Part shown: piece by piece, positions 12,624 through 25,517 of the stretch
Layout of the letters: each line of letters starts with the position of its first letter
How positions within the stretch are numbered: position 1 is the stretch's first letter
Assembly (NCBI RefSeq): GCF_028583425.1
Contig: NC_072807.1
Coordinates: 33,051,001-33,115,000, forward strand
Length of the DNA stretch: 64,000 bases
DNA from: Eublepharis macularius
Taxonomy: Eukaryota; Chordata; Lepidosauria; Squamata; Eublepharidae
Direction: 5' to 3'
Notes under the pieces: generated by a model
The model's database searches: none
Seen by the model: the letters and a program-made list of their open reading frames with translations, nothing else
Told to the model about the DNA's origin: nothing
Made by a program: the position numbers and the translations under genes

Positions 12624-12705
12624 GAATCATAGGGTTGGAAGGGACCTCTAGGGTCATCTAGTCCCACCCCCTGCACAATGCAGGAAATTCACCACACACA
12701 CACAT
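12624..12705 (-). mobile_element. CR1 3' end fragment
   Basis: tagaatcatagggttggaag, ggacctctagggtcatctag and caccccctgcacaatgcagg are the reverse complement of the CR1 3' untranslated end. A CA-rich stretch follows. Confidence 0.7.
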
Positions 12706-12879
12706 ACACACAGAGTGGCTTCAGGCTGGTATTGCTTAGGAACTCTAGGAAAGCACCATCTCCAATCTTATGATCCAGCACAAGTTCTGAGATCTTCCTG
12801 GAGGCCTGTTGTAGGGATCAGCTCTTTCAGAGGTTCAGTTATGGGGGGCTTTGTGGGAGGCGTTTGTGGCCGCCTTCCT

Positions 12880-13049
12880 GAATAGTATGGTGTAGTGGTT
12901 ACAGTATCAGGCTAAGGATCTGGGAGACTCAGGTTCAAACCCTTACTCTGCAATGGAAGTGAGCTGGGGCCCACCTCACAGAATTGTCGTGAAGATAAAA
13001 TGGGGGAGCAGGAACCAATGTAAACTGTTTTGTATATAAATAAATATCT
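12880..13049 (+). mobile_element. tRNA-derived SINE
   Basis: Polymerase III boxes: tggtgtagtggttacag (A-box region) and aggttcaaacccttac (B-box), then a degenerate body and tail ataaataaatat. Confidence 0.75.
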
Positions 13050-14223
13050 AGGGAGCTCCTTCCCACAAGAAGCACAATGGGCTTTATTATTACAGGCCTG
13101 CTGGTGTTTGATTAACCTGGCGGGGTTAATGGTTTGTGTTTTCCTGACTGTATTTTATTGTTGCTTTGAGTCACAGCCTAAGACACCGTCAGGTTTATTG
13201 CAAACTCCTCCGAGCGTGAAACAGAAAGGCAGCATAAATATTTTCTAAAATAAACATTTATCTGCCCTACATCCTTTTAAAGAAAAAATGCAGCATGCTT
13301 CTTTTTGCAAAGTAATTCCCCTCCCACCTGTTTGTACCCTTGTGTGTGCCTATATGATTATGGCGTAACGCTTCACGCATCTGGCTGAAGTGGGGCAGAA
13401 CTCCCACCAGCTTGTGCCAGTCTTGAAAGGTGCTGCTAGGTGGTTTGATGTTTCAGCTGCCGCTGGATTCCAAAACCAGCCAACAAGAGAAACTGGCACT
13501 TAACTCTCCACTGGACGCACAAATCTTTTCTCCTATCTCCTCCTCCTCCTTCTGCCTTGCCAACCTTTTCCCAACAAGGGAGACGAGAGAAAATGATGCA
13601 AGATATGTCAGGCTTTTGATGAGCTGCCAACCCTGCTGGAAAGTTTCTTCTAACAAGTCCCATGGGTAGAGAGAAAGCTTCAGACCTGCTCCGAGGGGGA
13701 GGGAGGCTTCCAAGCAAGCAAAACATCTCTGTGTCATCTAGGCTAAGGTGACTAGATGCAATTAAAATTGCCAGCCATCAGAAAACCTCCATAGCTGTCC
13801 CTTGAAAAGCAATCTGACCCTCAGAAAATCAGCAGGCTGATGATTAAAACCAGGCAAAACATCACAAAGCTATGAGAGGCAGCTTTTGAATGTTGCAGGG
13901 CTCTTCTTCAGGCAAGATGTACAAAAAATAAGGGAGAGGAAATAGGGACAAAAAATAAGAGAGAGGCCCCCCCTCCAGCCTTCAGAACAGCCTTAAAATG
14001 GAGTATGAGAGATGTTGAGAGACTTCACGCAATTACATCGGAGGGTCCTGGTTTTGTCGAGCGTATGGATGCTTCTGGAATTCTGAGAGCTGGTAGCAGG
14101 TGCTTCGGCAAAACAGCTGCCCTTGGGAGTGGGAGAGATCCATCATAAACCATTGGGAAGTTCTACAGGCAAACCTCCTCCTATGGCAGAGGCAGCCATT
14201 TCCCAAACAGGCATTCCTGCAGA

Positions 14224-14447
14224 TAGGGTTGTCACATCCAGGTTGGAAAATTCCTGGTGATTGGGGGGGGGGGGGTGGAGTCTGGAGAGGGTAGGGTTTG
14301 GGAGTGGAGGGGCCTCAGTGGGGTATAATGCCATAGAGTTCACCCTTCAGAGCAGCCATTTTCTCCAGGAGAACTGATCTTTGTTACCTGGAGATCAGTT
14401 GCAATTCCGGGAGATCTCCAGCTACCACCTGGAGGCTGGCAACCCTA
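14224..14447 (+). mobile_element. hAT family-1 element, 8 bp TSD
   Basis: A 224 bp copy with terminal inverted repeats TAGGGTTG and GGCAACCCTA. Flanks are cctgcaga and cctgaaga, 7 of 8 identical. Confidence 0.85.
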
Positions 14448-14689
14448 CCTGAAGATGAGATGGAGATGATTCCCGGGGCCCTTCTGAAATGCCAGTTAGC
14501 ATTTTTTTTAATCGGGTCATTTGGTAACCTCCACCCAAAGATGCAATGGAGATCACAACTCTTCTGCTTTTCCTAGTTGTCTAGAAAGAAGCAAGTGTGG
14601 TTAGTCTGTCTCATGATAACAAACACCCCTGCCTAACAGCCCAACAGATCCTATACAGGGTTAGGCAAAAAATGATGGCTGGAGGAGAG

Positions 14690-14832
14690 CCTGCTGGCCC
14701 CCATGAACAGCCGACCACGAACATGTTCGTGAACAGGGCCATGTTCGTGGTTGTTCGTGAGCCCCTGTTCGTGGATGGCAACGAACAACGAACATCACGT
14801 TTGTTTGTTTTTTCTGTCGGTGCCCATCTCTA
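14690..14832. mobile_element. hAT family-4 fragment
   Basis: Contains arrays of gttcgtg and cgaacaa and ends gtgcccatctcta, matching the right end of the element at 24686-25058. The left end is missing. Confidence 0.6.
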
Positions 14833-15189
14833 GTGGCGATCGTCACTCGTATTTCCCAGCTTGGCTTGCACGTTCTGTGGCCCTTCCAACCAACTTAGGA
14901 CAGGAGTTCATGATTTCCTTTTGCATGACAACTGAATCATTGCAACTCGAGACAGACATGCCAAATAATTTACCTGCACTTAATTCCTTTTCCTTATTTA
15001 CACAGTTGCTGCCTTCCACAGAAAATCATTGTTAAACAAGGATGCATACAGTACTACTCCTTCCAATCACCCTAATGCTAAAGGGAAACAACAAAATTTA
15101 ACCACAGGAAATGCAACTTGGGCATAGCCCTTTTAGGCTCTTGCAAGAAAAAAAAAAACAGGAGTCTCACGGCACTTTACATGTTTTTC

Positions 15190-15395
15190 TGTATTTGCTT
15201 TGCTTATACACCATTTTTCTCTCCAGTGAGGGACCATAGCAGCTTACACCATTCTCCTCCGTTTTTGCTCACAACCACCACCCTGTGAGGTGGGTTAGGC
15301 TGAGGGTGTGTGACTAGCAAGCTTCCATCATGGCAGAGTGGGGATTCAAACATGGGTCTCCCATATCCTACTTTGACACTCTACCCCGCTAATCA
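15190..15395 (-). mobile_element. tRNA-derived SINE, reverse, diverged
   Basis: tgtgaggtgggttaggctga, agtggggattcaaacatggg (B-box complement) and actttgacactctacc. Confidence 0.65.
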
Positions 15396-15544
15396 GTTCT
15401 ATTGCTGCCTCAGCTTGCCTGAGCCAGAGAACCTCACTTCATCAGATGTATGGACTCCATAGCCATATTGCAGGCAGCATCTCACCACATTTTGTTCTGA
15501 ATGGCTTCAGTGCAGCCGGATTCAGATATAGGCATGTACTTAAG

Positions 15545-16074
15545 CAGGGCCGGTGCCAGGTTTTCTGGCGCTTGAGGCCAGATACCTGCACCCGGGGGCA
15601 GTTTCAGAAGTACTGCTGCCACACGTGTGCGCTGCATGATGACATCACTGCGTGTGATATCATGCAGGGCGTGCCGCTGCAAGCCAGCCGCCCCATTGGT
15701 GAGCCAGGCAGCTGGGACGGCACGCAGGTGGCCTCCCACCCTCCTGCTCAGTTGCCCCGCACTGCCCCGGCCACCTGCCACGCCTGGCTGGCCTGCAGCT
15801 GTGTGCCGGTGGTGGCGGCGGCAGCAGCACGGGGCAACTGAGTGGGAGGACTGGGAGGCTGCCTGCTCAATTGCCCCACGCTGCCACCACCAGCACGCAC
15901 TCCTGGCCGGGCACCTGCGGGCCAGGCATGGCAAGTGGCCAGGGCGACACATGGGAGCAGCTTCCCAGCCCTCAGCCGCCAGCACTGCCGCTGCCAGCCC
16001 CATGGCGCACGCCCCCGCCCCCCATCAGCGCTCAGGCGGCTGCCGGCACTGCCTCAATGGACGCGCCGGCCCTG
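15545..16074. mobile_element. GC-rich hAT family-3 element, exact 8 bp TSD
   Basis: A 530 bp element with ends CAGGGCCGGTGCC and CGCCGGCCCTG and exact TSD TACTTAAG (15537-15544 and 16075-16082). It is much richer in GC than its flanks, which explains several overlapping open frames of 80-170 codons. None shows a transposase motif. Confidence 0.88.
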
Positions 16075-16928
16075 TACTTAAGAAGCCTTGAGCATCCAAT
16101 TAGCTTTCCTATATGATCAAATCATCTCACTCCTGGCTAGAGGTACACCACAAATAATATTTTAGGTTCATTACTGGGTATAGTACACAAATAATACAAT
16201 GATGGAGTCTTGGCTTCTCTTCTAAGCCTTTATTATTACACCATGTTTATTTAATATTCTTAATAACAATTCAATTAACAAAAATCATACCATCCCTTAT
16301 AACAACCACAGAAAACATTAAGGAGAGCAAATACATGAGTCCCGAAAGTATCTTACCCAGAAATAAGACAGTCATCAGTTTAGCTTTTCACAGGGTTTCA
16401 GAACCTTCTCTTATCAATAGCTGTTTATCCTGCTTCAAAGACTCAAATTCTTGACTAACTTATTATCTTATGACTTCATACCCCAAACAAGGTTATCCAT
16501 ATTTGAAACATCTTCCTAAAACATACAACAATAGTATATTCTTGCTATTTCTTATCTTCGTCTATGTAAAATTAGTGATTACAAGTTTCTCATACACCTG
16601 AATATCGTTTGGCCCTCCACCAATACATCTATCCTTGAATAATATTTCCAGCTTCTATGAAGTTAAGACATTCCCGCCATTCTCAGCTACTCCCTGCACC
16701 CAAGCCTTAGTACATCGTATAGACTGATACAAGCTAAATGCCTCTTCTAATCTACACATGGCAATACAGCTATTTTATGCCTCTCTCCAAGGTTGTTCTA
16801 TTCTAGGCCTCTAGACTCCCTTTGTGGCCTATCTAATTATGGGGCCAGGCTAGCCTCTTTCTGTGTGCAAAGGCATCTTGAATAACTTTCTTGGTCATAT
16901 CCAGCAACTGTTCTCCTATAGTTCTAGC

Positions 16929-17232
16929 CAGGGCTTTTTTTCTGGGAAAAGAGGTACTGGAACTCAGTGGTGGAACTCAGGACCGCACAATGATGTCACT
17001 TTGGGTCAGCTGGAACAAGGGGGGGAGTTTTTAAAAGTTTAAATCGCCCGTGGCGAAAATGGTCACATGACCAGTGGCCCCACCCCCTGATCTCCAGACA
17101 GTTTGGATTGCCCTCCGCGCCGCTGGAGTGGCACGGAGGGCAATCTAAACTCCCCTCTGTCTGGAGTTCAGGGGGTGGGGCCACCAGCCATGTGACCATT
17201 TTCCACTGCATTCCTGCTGAAAAAAAGCCCTG
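16929..17232 (+). mobile_element. hAT family-2 element, exact 8 bp TSD
   Basis: A 304 bp non-coding element with ends CAGGGCTTTTTTT and AAAAAAAGCCCTG. Exact TSD GTTCTAGC is at 16921-16928 and 17233-17240. Internally it contains a subterminal palindrome around gccctccgcgccgctgg. Confidence 0.9.
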
Positions 17233-17424
17233 GTTCTAGCTATATCCATGACATCATGTTTCTATGGAGAGCTCATATGAAAAGAAGATCAAGCCCCAAA
17301 GATACTGTATAGGTCCTAAAAGCACCAATGATCCAGTCAGAGTAGGTGTGGATCACTTCCAGTGGATGATGAACTGGCAAAGCCTGTTGAATCATGCACT
17401 TAAACCTCTAACGATGGACAATTT

Positions 17425-17502
17425 CCAGTAGCACCTTTAAGACTAACCAACTTTATTGTAGCATAAGCTTTCGAGAACCACAGCTCTCTTCGTCAGATGC
17501 AT
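17425..17502 (-). mobile_element. Solo Penelope family-1 ribozyme tail
   Basis: A 78 bp single unit on the minus strand, with an intact hammerhead-like core at 17459-17496. It lacks the distal tail beyond ggtgctactgg. It lies just before a tRNA-derived SINE. No TSD was found. Confidence 0.7.
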
Positions 17503-17527
17503 TTCTTTATGTACTGAGCTAGCCTCC

Positions 17528-17765
17528 CCCTGACAGCATCGTGTAGTGGTTAGAGCATCAGAGTAGGATCTGGGAGACTCGGGTTTGAATCCCCACTCTG
17601 CCACGGAAGCTTGCTGGGTGACCTTGGACCAGTTGCTTTATATCATCCTAACCTGCCTCACAGAGTTGTTTGTTGTGAGGACAGAATGCAGAAAAGGAGA
17701 CTGTTTATAGGCCACTTAGGGTCCCTATTGGGGAGAAAAGTGGAGTATAAATGAAGTAAATAAAC
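17528..17765 (+). mobile_element. tRNA-derived SINE
   Basis: agcatcgtgtagtggttaga and cgggtttgaatccccact give A and B boxes. The body gctgggtgaccttggacc is followed by a tail ending aaatgaagtaaataaa. Confidence 0.8.
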
Positions 17766-20700
17766 TGAGGCTATGTTGGATCGATTGAAAGTTGCACATG
17801 AATTCCAAACTAACTGCTTCACCCAGGGTTCCTCCCTTGGAAGCATATTATTTTACGGATGCCCCCATTCAATTTTTTTTAAAAAATTACCCTCTTTCTT
17901 CCACAGTGGAAATAGTATACATGAAGGGACCCTTTTGGGATCTGAGCCACAGTGTGTGTGTGGGGGGGGGGGTATTGACAGACACAAAACTATTTTCCTG
18001 ACCTCAATGTGCCCCCTACCCTCCTCACTCGGGCATCCTATGGAGTTCCTTCTACAAGGCAAATCGCTATTTATCATGTGAGGGGGAGGGAGACAGAGGC
18101 AATTGAAATCTATATGATTAACTCCCCCCATTGCAACACAATCCAGATTACATACACGCAACCCATGCACACACACACAGTTGCTATTTCCACTTTAAAC
18201 AAAATGCAGATCTATTTTCAGATCCATCTAACTTGATCCTACAACTACAGTTCTGTTTGGTTTGGTTTGCACGCTTGATCATTCTTGTGTGGTTAATTTC
18301 GATAAACTGTCTATTTCATTCTTCTAAGCTGCTTTGAACCATGTGGGAAGGTGGGGTTTAAAACAACACTTCAAATAAAATAAAAACATAAATAAAACTA
18401 TTATTACTTTGACCCTGCTAGGAATTTCCAGTTCAGAAGAGGCCTTGCATAACACTGTTTGAGAGTTTCCTTGGGGAATGTTGTTATGCTCGGTGTGGTT
18501 TCTTCCCCAGACAACACATAATTAACTATGGAATTCACTGCCACAAGACAGGCTACTGGTTTAAATGTCTGAGGAAGTGGATTAGATAAAGTTGTGGATG
18601 CATCAACCAACAGCTAAATGAAACCTCCATATTCTAAAGCAGTCTACTTCTGAGTGCCAGTAGCTGAGGATGGGGAAGGATAAATAGTGGAGAGGACAAT
18701 CGCTTTCACATTTTGCTTTTTGGCCTTCCCAGCAGCATGAGTCCAGCCACTGTGGCAAACACAGAGATGGGTTAGATGGCTCTTTGAAGAAATCCAGTGG
18801 GGTTAGTCGAGAATGGCACAGAATGCAGGATATGAAGTTCATAGTGCCAAGTTCCAAAGCCAGTGTGGTTAGAGCCCCAGGTTCAAATCTCTCCTCTGCC
18901 TCATAGCTCGCTGGGTCACCTGCCTCTGGAGGCTCCATTTAGCCTTGGTGGACTTATCCTCCATGAACTTGTCTAATGCTGAAACAGGCGTTTGATAATG
19001 TTTCAATAAAACAGAAAGAACGCATTATAATATCCCCTTGGAATCAATAAAAATAATGTTAAAAGCCAATAAAACAAAGCAAAACTGATTTTAAAAAATT
19101 AAAATGCACAGTAAACAGATGCGGTAAAAAGTGATCAATAAAATCAGTCAAATGAATAGGAGAAGAGGGTAACGTTTGGCCAGCCCTGTTTTCTCAAAGG
19201 GTTTGGCTTAATTGGCCACAGCGGCTCCGATAAGGACTCACCAACTCCTCCACAAACCTGGATGGCACAAAAGAAAAATGTGAGTGCCAGAAATGGGAGA
19301 GAAGAGCCCTGTTAATGAAAAGTAGAGATTGGCAGGAAGACCTTGCTGATCAGGTTTTTAGCATGTTTACAGCTTGTCTCATAGCCAGAGTTCTGCACAA
19401 AAGCAGATATCCTTGTGTCTGCTGGACGTAGGTGGCTGCTCGGGTTTCCTGCTTTGGAACCAACCGTTGTCCGTCAATGTTCTTTGGAGCAGTGGTTCGA
19501 CCGGCAGCCGTTAGGACATGAGGTCTTTCTTTGCTCCACATGGCGAAAAGCATCAGTTACTGATTTCTGCAGCTGAGCCCTGTTAAGGGAACCGAAGGAG
19601 TCCAATTGAAGCATTTTGAAACATTGAATGAACACCTGATGGTATACTTCTGTGTCTGCAACCAATGAGGACTAGCCACTTTTTGAAAACAACAAATTGT
19701 AAATTGGGATTCTCGGGACTTGTGGGTTGCCTGAAACTGACTTCATGGAGAAGCTGTACTCTCGTTTCCCTTCCTGTCCCCTCCTGTGAACTTTACTACG
19801 CTTTCCAAAGATAGTCATCTTATTTTTGAAAATTTCAGAGACATTTGCTTAGTTACCTTATTTTTGAAAATTTCAGACAACTGCAGCGGTTATATTTTAC
19901 CATTTTTTAAAAAAATCTCACCCTCTCCTCATACTTGGGTCTCCCACTCTCATTTCATCCTCACAACAGTCTTGTGAGGTAGGCAAGACTCAGAGAGAAT
20001 GATTGGCCAAGGTTATCCAGAGAGCTTTAGAATAAGAACGGGAACTGTATCCTACTCTATCCCTCAACCACACCGACATGAGACAGGTTCAAATGAAAAC
20101 AGCCGCCGCCACCGCATAGCTGGCTCCTCTGACAGCTGTGAAAAGGGTAAAATTCAGCTGCCTGAGCTCTGCCTGGCATGCAGTGATGGAAAATGGTGAA
20201 AACCTGACCAATTCTTGACTGTTATAGCACAGAAAATCGGCAGCCCCAATTTGTCAAATGGAAATATGTGCGGAAGATTTGCCGGGGGTACTGCAGAAAA
20301 TCGCAAACAAGGTGCAGTCCTTGATCTAACATGGGTAGCCGTGCACAGTCCAATTAATGGAGGTCAAACAGCACGGTGGATGGTTGCACCTCCACTGCAG
20401 TCGAAGAAACTGCCGCTCCTTCCTTGACAGGCCCGTCTGAGGATCCTACTGCCGCAGTTTTTTTTAAAAGGCCCATCTTCTGAGCAATGCTTCACGGAAC
20501 CACATGGGGGGCAATTAATTTTTCTGCTGGTGTTGTGGGCAAATGACTGTTTCTAATGAACTCCCTTTTGCAATCATTACCAAGAGGGACAGGGGTTACA
20601 GAGAGGTCTCCCCGACACACACCCCTCATGCTTCGAATTTGTTCATTATATTTTTACCCCATTTTTCAGCTAAGATTGGCACCGAGAACAAAGCATGGAG

Positions 20701-20832
20701 AATATGAAACTGATACAAAGGTCAACTAAAAGGACACATAAATGTTCTTCGGGGAAAGGAATCTTGAGACCTAAATGCACAGGACGCCTGATATGCTGGT
20801 TCTCAGGTGCACTACCCAGCTCACAGTCAGAC

Positions 20833-21065
20833 TAGGGTTGCCAGCTCCAAGTTGGGAAATTCCTGGAGATCTCGAGGGTGAAACCTGGAGAAACCCGGAG
20901 AAAGTGGGGTTTGAGGAGGGAAAGGACCTTGGCATGGCATAATTCCATAGAGTCCACCCCCCCCTCAAAGTAGCCGTTTTCTCCAGGTGAACTGATCTCT
21001 GTGGCCTGGAGACCAGTTGTAATTCCGGGAGATCTCCAGCCACTACATGGAGGCTGGCAACCCTA
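20833..21065 (+). mobile_element. hAT family-1 element, exact 8 bp TSD
   Basis: A 233 bp copy from TAGGGTTGCCAGC to GGCAACCCTA, flanked on both sides by AGTCAGAC (20825-20832 and 21066-21073). Confidence 0.9.
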
Positions 21066-21318
21066 AGTCAGACATACATCTGGGGAACTCACCTTAAACA
21101 GCATTTGCTCACTCGGTGCTTGGAAGGAGCACTGAGGAGGGGGGAGCTTTAAGTTTCCCTCCCATCCTGCTTTTGACTGCAGAAATGGTAGGTGGGCTTT
21201 TCACTCTTTGCCCTGGCTCTACATGCCCTAGAAAGGATAGGTGGAGCCAGAGAAAGGGGGTTAAAAGCCCCCCTGCTGCTGTCTCTGCTGGTGAAAGCAG
21301 GGTGGGAGGGAAACTGGA

Positions 21319-21366
21319 AGTTTATGTATGTATGTATGTATGTATGTATGTATGTATGTATGTATT
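21319..21366. repeat. (TATG)n microsatellite
   Basis: About eleven uninterrupted tatg units, next to the repeat at 21366. Confidence 0.95.
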
Positions 21367-21680
21367 TTTATGTCATTTATATTCCGCCTTTCTCACTGAG
21401 ACTCAAGGCGGATCACATAGTGTGAGATTAGTACAATCAGTGGCAAGGGCAAGGGCAGGCATTTCCATACAGTGTTGAGGACATTTCCATAAACAATGTC
21501 AAAGGGTAAATGAATATAAGTTTACAAAGACATAGTATTAACAAGGATCCAATATGGGGTTGAGGAATTGCTGAAACAGAACATAATAAATTCTAGGATT
21601 TACGATAAGCACAGGTAGTATATAGGAGTACATATTTAAAGCAACAGATAATACGTAAGGCAAAATAATGGTGAAAGCTA
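21366..21680 (-). repeat. Interspersed repeat with SINE/LINE-type tail
   Basis: ttatattccgcctttctcac and tgagactcaaggcggatcac continue to about 21680 with no coding signal. A related sequence begins near 1330 (tattccgccctccctgcacc). Confidence 0.5.
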
Positions 21681-21962
21681 TGGTTTCTAACTCATTAGTG
21701 ACACATCTGGGACTCCTTTCCTACAATATCGCCCTCTTAGCTGAGAAAAAGGCCTTTTTGAATCATTCGGTTTTGCATTGTTTGCGGAAAGCCAGGAGCA
21801 TGGGGGCTCTCCTGACCCCATCTGTTCCATCTCAGCTTTAAACGAATGAGCACTTTTAAAGGCGAGTTGCCCTGATATACATCTGGCTGCAAGTGGGGGT
21901 AGCGCACCTGTGCTCCAGCATGCTGTGTTGGACATAGGGTTGGAAAGGCATAGGGTTGGGCA

Positions 21963-22201
21963 TTTGGGGAGGGAAAGGACCTTGGCATGGCATAATTCCA
22001 TAGAGTCCACCCCTCAAAGTCACCAACTGGTCTCCGGGCCACAGAGATCAGTTCACCTGGAGAAAATGGCTACTTTGGGGGGGGGGGTGGACTCTATGGA
22101 ATTATGCCATGCCAAGGTCCTTTTCCTCCCCAAACCCCTCTTTCTCCAGGTTTCACCCTCCAGATCTCCAGTAATTTCCCAACTTGGAGCTGGCAACCCT
22201 A
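21963..22201. mobile_element. Rearranged hAT family-1 copy (inverted halves)
   Basis: The first part (about 21963-22020) is family-1 sequence in plus orientation. It is joined to a long minus-orientation part ending GGCAACCCTA. Flanks gttgggca and cttgggca agree at 7 of 8, suggesting the rearranged unit may have inserted as a whole. Confidence 0.65.
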
Positions 22202-24685
22202 CTTGGGCATGTTGTATATTTGGCCCTCAACTGGAGGTGGATCCAGGCTCGATGGTGCTTCTTGCCATCTGAGGGCCTCGGCGATGGTAGGTAGAAGCCA
22301 GAGGAGCTCTTGGCCAGAGCTGGATCCAGGGACAATGACAGCATCCATAGCTGCTAATGGCCTTATTGAGGGAAGCCAGAATTTCTCCACTGGACTCCTA
22401 CAGAATGGAGTGCTACCACCAAGGAGAGGTCCCCAAACGACACACTATTGTATCACAGCCCCAAAGAAACTTGTAAGGTGATGGTATCAGTGCCGAGATG
22501 GAACCAGATTGTTGTTCTGTAGATTTCGAGCCAACATAGTGGGGGGGTTTAAAAATAAATGCAGAAGATTACAGCGGCCGTTTCCAAGTCCTCATGACAG
22601 CTCCAGCCATCAGAAGAGAAGGGTGTGTGGGACAGCCAGGGAGGCCACGGAGCTGTTTGGCGAAGCAAACTGAAGCTCAGTTCTAGAACGAGGTTGCTAA
22701 AACCACAGGGGAGTTACCCGGAAGGCCTCTCAAAGCTAGGTGGCATAGAGGTTTGCACCAGCAGTTTCTGGGTGGCAATTTTTAGAGCAGAATTTGCTTC
22801 TCCACTTTTCCAAGTATATCCAGGAATGCTTAAGACGGGACCAGCTATGTTTTAATTCCTCAGATTAGCCGTGATCTTATTTATAATCTATTAGTCACTG
22901 CTAAAAGCACAATTGCTACACATTGGAAATCACATAATCCACCAACACTAAACAGTTGGTTTATAAAAACCTGGGATCATTCTATTTCTGCTAAAAAAAA
23001 CAATAATATAGTCAGACCAAACATTTTGCCATGAATACAAAGAATGTTTTGTCTCTAATTAATGCTGTAAGTTTGACCATCTCAGCTAAGTCCATCATCT
23101 TTCCGGTCCCTCTTCTAAGGGGATGCTGTCATTTCTGTTCCAGGAGCTCCAAGGGGTGATTGTGGGGTTTTTGAGAACCCAACCTTGAGGAGGGTGTATA
23201 TATCATAGTCCCTGGAAGGGACCACAGTCAAGATATCCTCCGTAGCTGCCATGCTGTAATCCTCAAGTTCTCCTGGTCCCAGATGTACTGGGGTCTGTGG
23301 AGGTTTCCACTCCTCTTTCCAGAAGGGTAATATCTTACCCAAACACAGGGGAATTGCAAGCCCTGACAAGCTCCAAGCACACACCCACCACCACAGCTGG
23401 TAAATATCAACCACAAAAGTGCAAAAGCAAAGTCTCGAGTTCGAACTAAGCCTCTTTATTAATTACAAACAAAGAGACAGTTTCAGGGAAAGGGTGCCTG
23501 ACTCATTTTAAAAAAGAGCGCTACAAGCCATGAAAATTCATATTCTGAGTCTGTTATTTGCAAACTGCATCAGCGTCCCTGCTTATTAACAGGAAATACA
23601 AACTACTTGCCAGTCACACATGCTGGAGTAAGGGGAAAAGGGGAAATAGTTCCAGGTCATGTTCCACTATTCCATAAGCTATAAGAAGTTCCAGGACTGC
23701 TTTCCACAGAGCCAGTTACTGTGTAAGGAGCAAGAACCGGTGACTCATTCCGGTTCTGTGCTCTTTACTTGCTGTTATTCAAGTCAAATATGAAGAATCT
23801 GTACAAAAGACCACACACCATTTTGGAAAGCACCATCCATTCCTAGAAAAGCAAACAGCATTCATTCCCCATGCATCGTGCCCATCTACCTCACTGCCAC
23901 CATCAAAGCTTCCTTCTTGCCAACTCAAAACCAAACTGATTTCTTTTTCTTTTGCAGGCGAGACTCAAATTGCTACCCAAGCAGGTGGGGTACTTGCCTG
24001 AGTCAAGGGCCACCAAAGGCCCTTCCCCAAAAGCTACCCAAAGGCCTCGGGGGGGGGGAATCTGTCTGATCCAAAGAACACATGTGCAACAATAGGGATT
24101 TGGTGAGTTTCGTCGAGTGCCCTGTGTGGAATTCTGATATTTCTCCCTTTGCAAATAGTTGAGGCATCTTCTCCAGGAAAAGGGACAAGCTGCCTCTTTT
24201 GCCTGTCACTAGAATCAGTCATTGAACAGATTATATCTGTTTTTAGATTATATCCTTCTTTGCTCCACTCTCCGCCTAATCGAGAAAACTCCATGAATCT
24301 CTCACGGAGTGCCAGGAAGGAGACAAACAGGTTTGTTGCTGAGTTCTCCCACCTGCATTGCTGGCCTGGGGGAACTGACACCGGATACCTTTTCTCTCTC
24401 CCTTTGGGAGGGCACGTCATGTCGCTTGGCTTGAAGGCATTCTTTATGTGCCCTTCTGTACACTCAGTGCACCTGGCTTGTTTGCTTAGAGATTGGCGAT
24501 TGTCACTCTAGGAAAAATTAGTGCAAACACACAAGGCCAGCCCCGGACTGTGTTTGCTTGAGGCACCTGATGCCAGGACTTTCCAATCACATTCAAGGAG
24601 GCTGGTCTCTTTTGCATGAGTGCGGGGGCAGAAAACCCCAATCCTGTGTGTGTCAATTTAGACATACTCCTCAGATGATAACTAC
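22202..24685. other. Intergenic, no gene seen
   Basis: Frames of 60-130 codons overlap on both strands without motifs. Sequence appears mostly unique. Confidence 0.5.
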
Positions 24686-25058
24686 TAGAGATGGGCATGA
24701 ACCAGGAAAAAAAGAACTGTACCGTTTGTGGTTCCTTGCGTTTCATGAACCACGAACTTTTATGAACTTGCCCCAGTTTGCAAACCAGTTCATTTGGTTC
24801 GTGAAAACATTACTTCCGGGGCAGCAGAAGGTCACTTCTGGGGCTGCAGAAAACCCATCCCCCCCATTGCAGAGGAAACTGATTGATCAGCGCCAGGCTG
24901 TCTGCAGTTATGAACCAAAAAACGAACCAAACGAACCGGCCTAAAAGTTTGTGATGGTTCGTCAGTAACGGGCTCTGATGAACTGCCAGTTTGTGAACCA
25001 CAAACTGGCCCAGTTTGTGATGAATTTTGGGCCGTATTTTAGTTCATGCCCACCTCTA
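24686..25058. mobile_element. hAT family-4 element
   Basis: A 373 bp element with ends TAGAGATGGGCATGAACC and GTTCATGCCCACCTCTA; flanks ataactac and aaaaccac (6 of 8). The interior has many repeats of gaac and gttc with purine spacers, as in hAT subterminal arrays. Confidence 0.75.
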
Positions 25059-25517
25059 AAAACCACTCCATAAATGATTGATACACATAGATGGCCCCTG
25101 TTAGCCTTGATGGCTAAATGGAACCGCCATATTCAGAGGTAGTATACCTTGGACTACCAGCTGCCAGGAGAAAATAAAGAGCTGTTTGCTGAATGCCCTG
25201 CTTGGAAGAATCCCGGGGGCATCTCGTTGTCAATTGTGGAGAAAGAGGGTGCTGGACTAGATGGACCGTTGGTCGATCCAGCAGGGTTTCATTTATTACT
25301 GAAGTTTTTGTAAACTAACTTCATTGTGATTGGATTTTGCCCAGCAAGGCCGATGAGTATCTTGCTGGCAGCGGTTAGAACTTTAGAGTGGTAGCTTTGC
25401 TTTCACCAAAACCTTTAGCAATAAGAAGACTCTCTTAAAATTAATTCCATGGAATTCTTAATTTTTAATCTGCCATAATACAATTTGATGATTAGCAATA
25501 GGGATTCATTTTAATAT

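Larger units (their letters stand above)
9921..14220. other. Intergenic, repeat remnants only
   Basis: Apart from the Penelope fragment, CR1 end and SINE listed separately, I see A-rich tracts (10505-10520) and unique-looking sequence. No coding exon is supported. Confidence 0.55.
16085..20830. other. Intergenic, no gene seen outside listed repeats
   Basis: AT-rich from 16085 to 16920. Eroded SINE or LINE fragments lie at about 18585-18960 and 19925-20050. No splice-bounded open frame with a known domain. Confidence 0.5.

Noticed and set aside
15446-16116. Long alanine/proline/histidine-rich frames near 15.5-16.1 kb
   Set aside because: They lie inside a GC-rich hAT element defined by an exact 8 bp TSD; no transposase motif.
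17528-17610. tRNA gene (A and B boxes present, here and at the other SINE sites)
   Set aside because: No cloverleaf can be formed, and the same unit with body and tail recurs many times; these are tRNA-derived SINEs.
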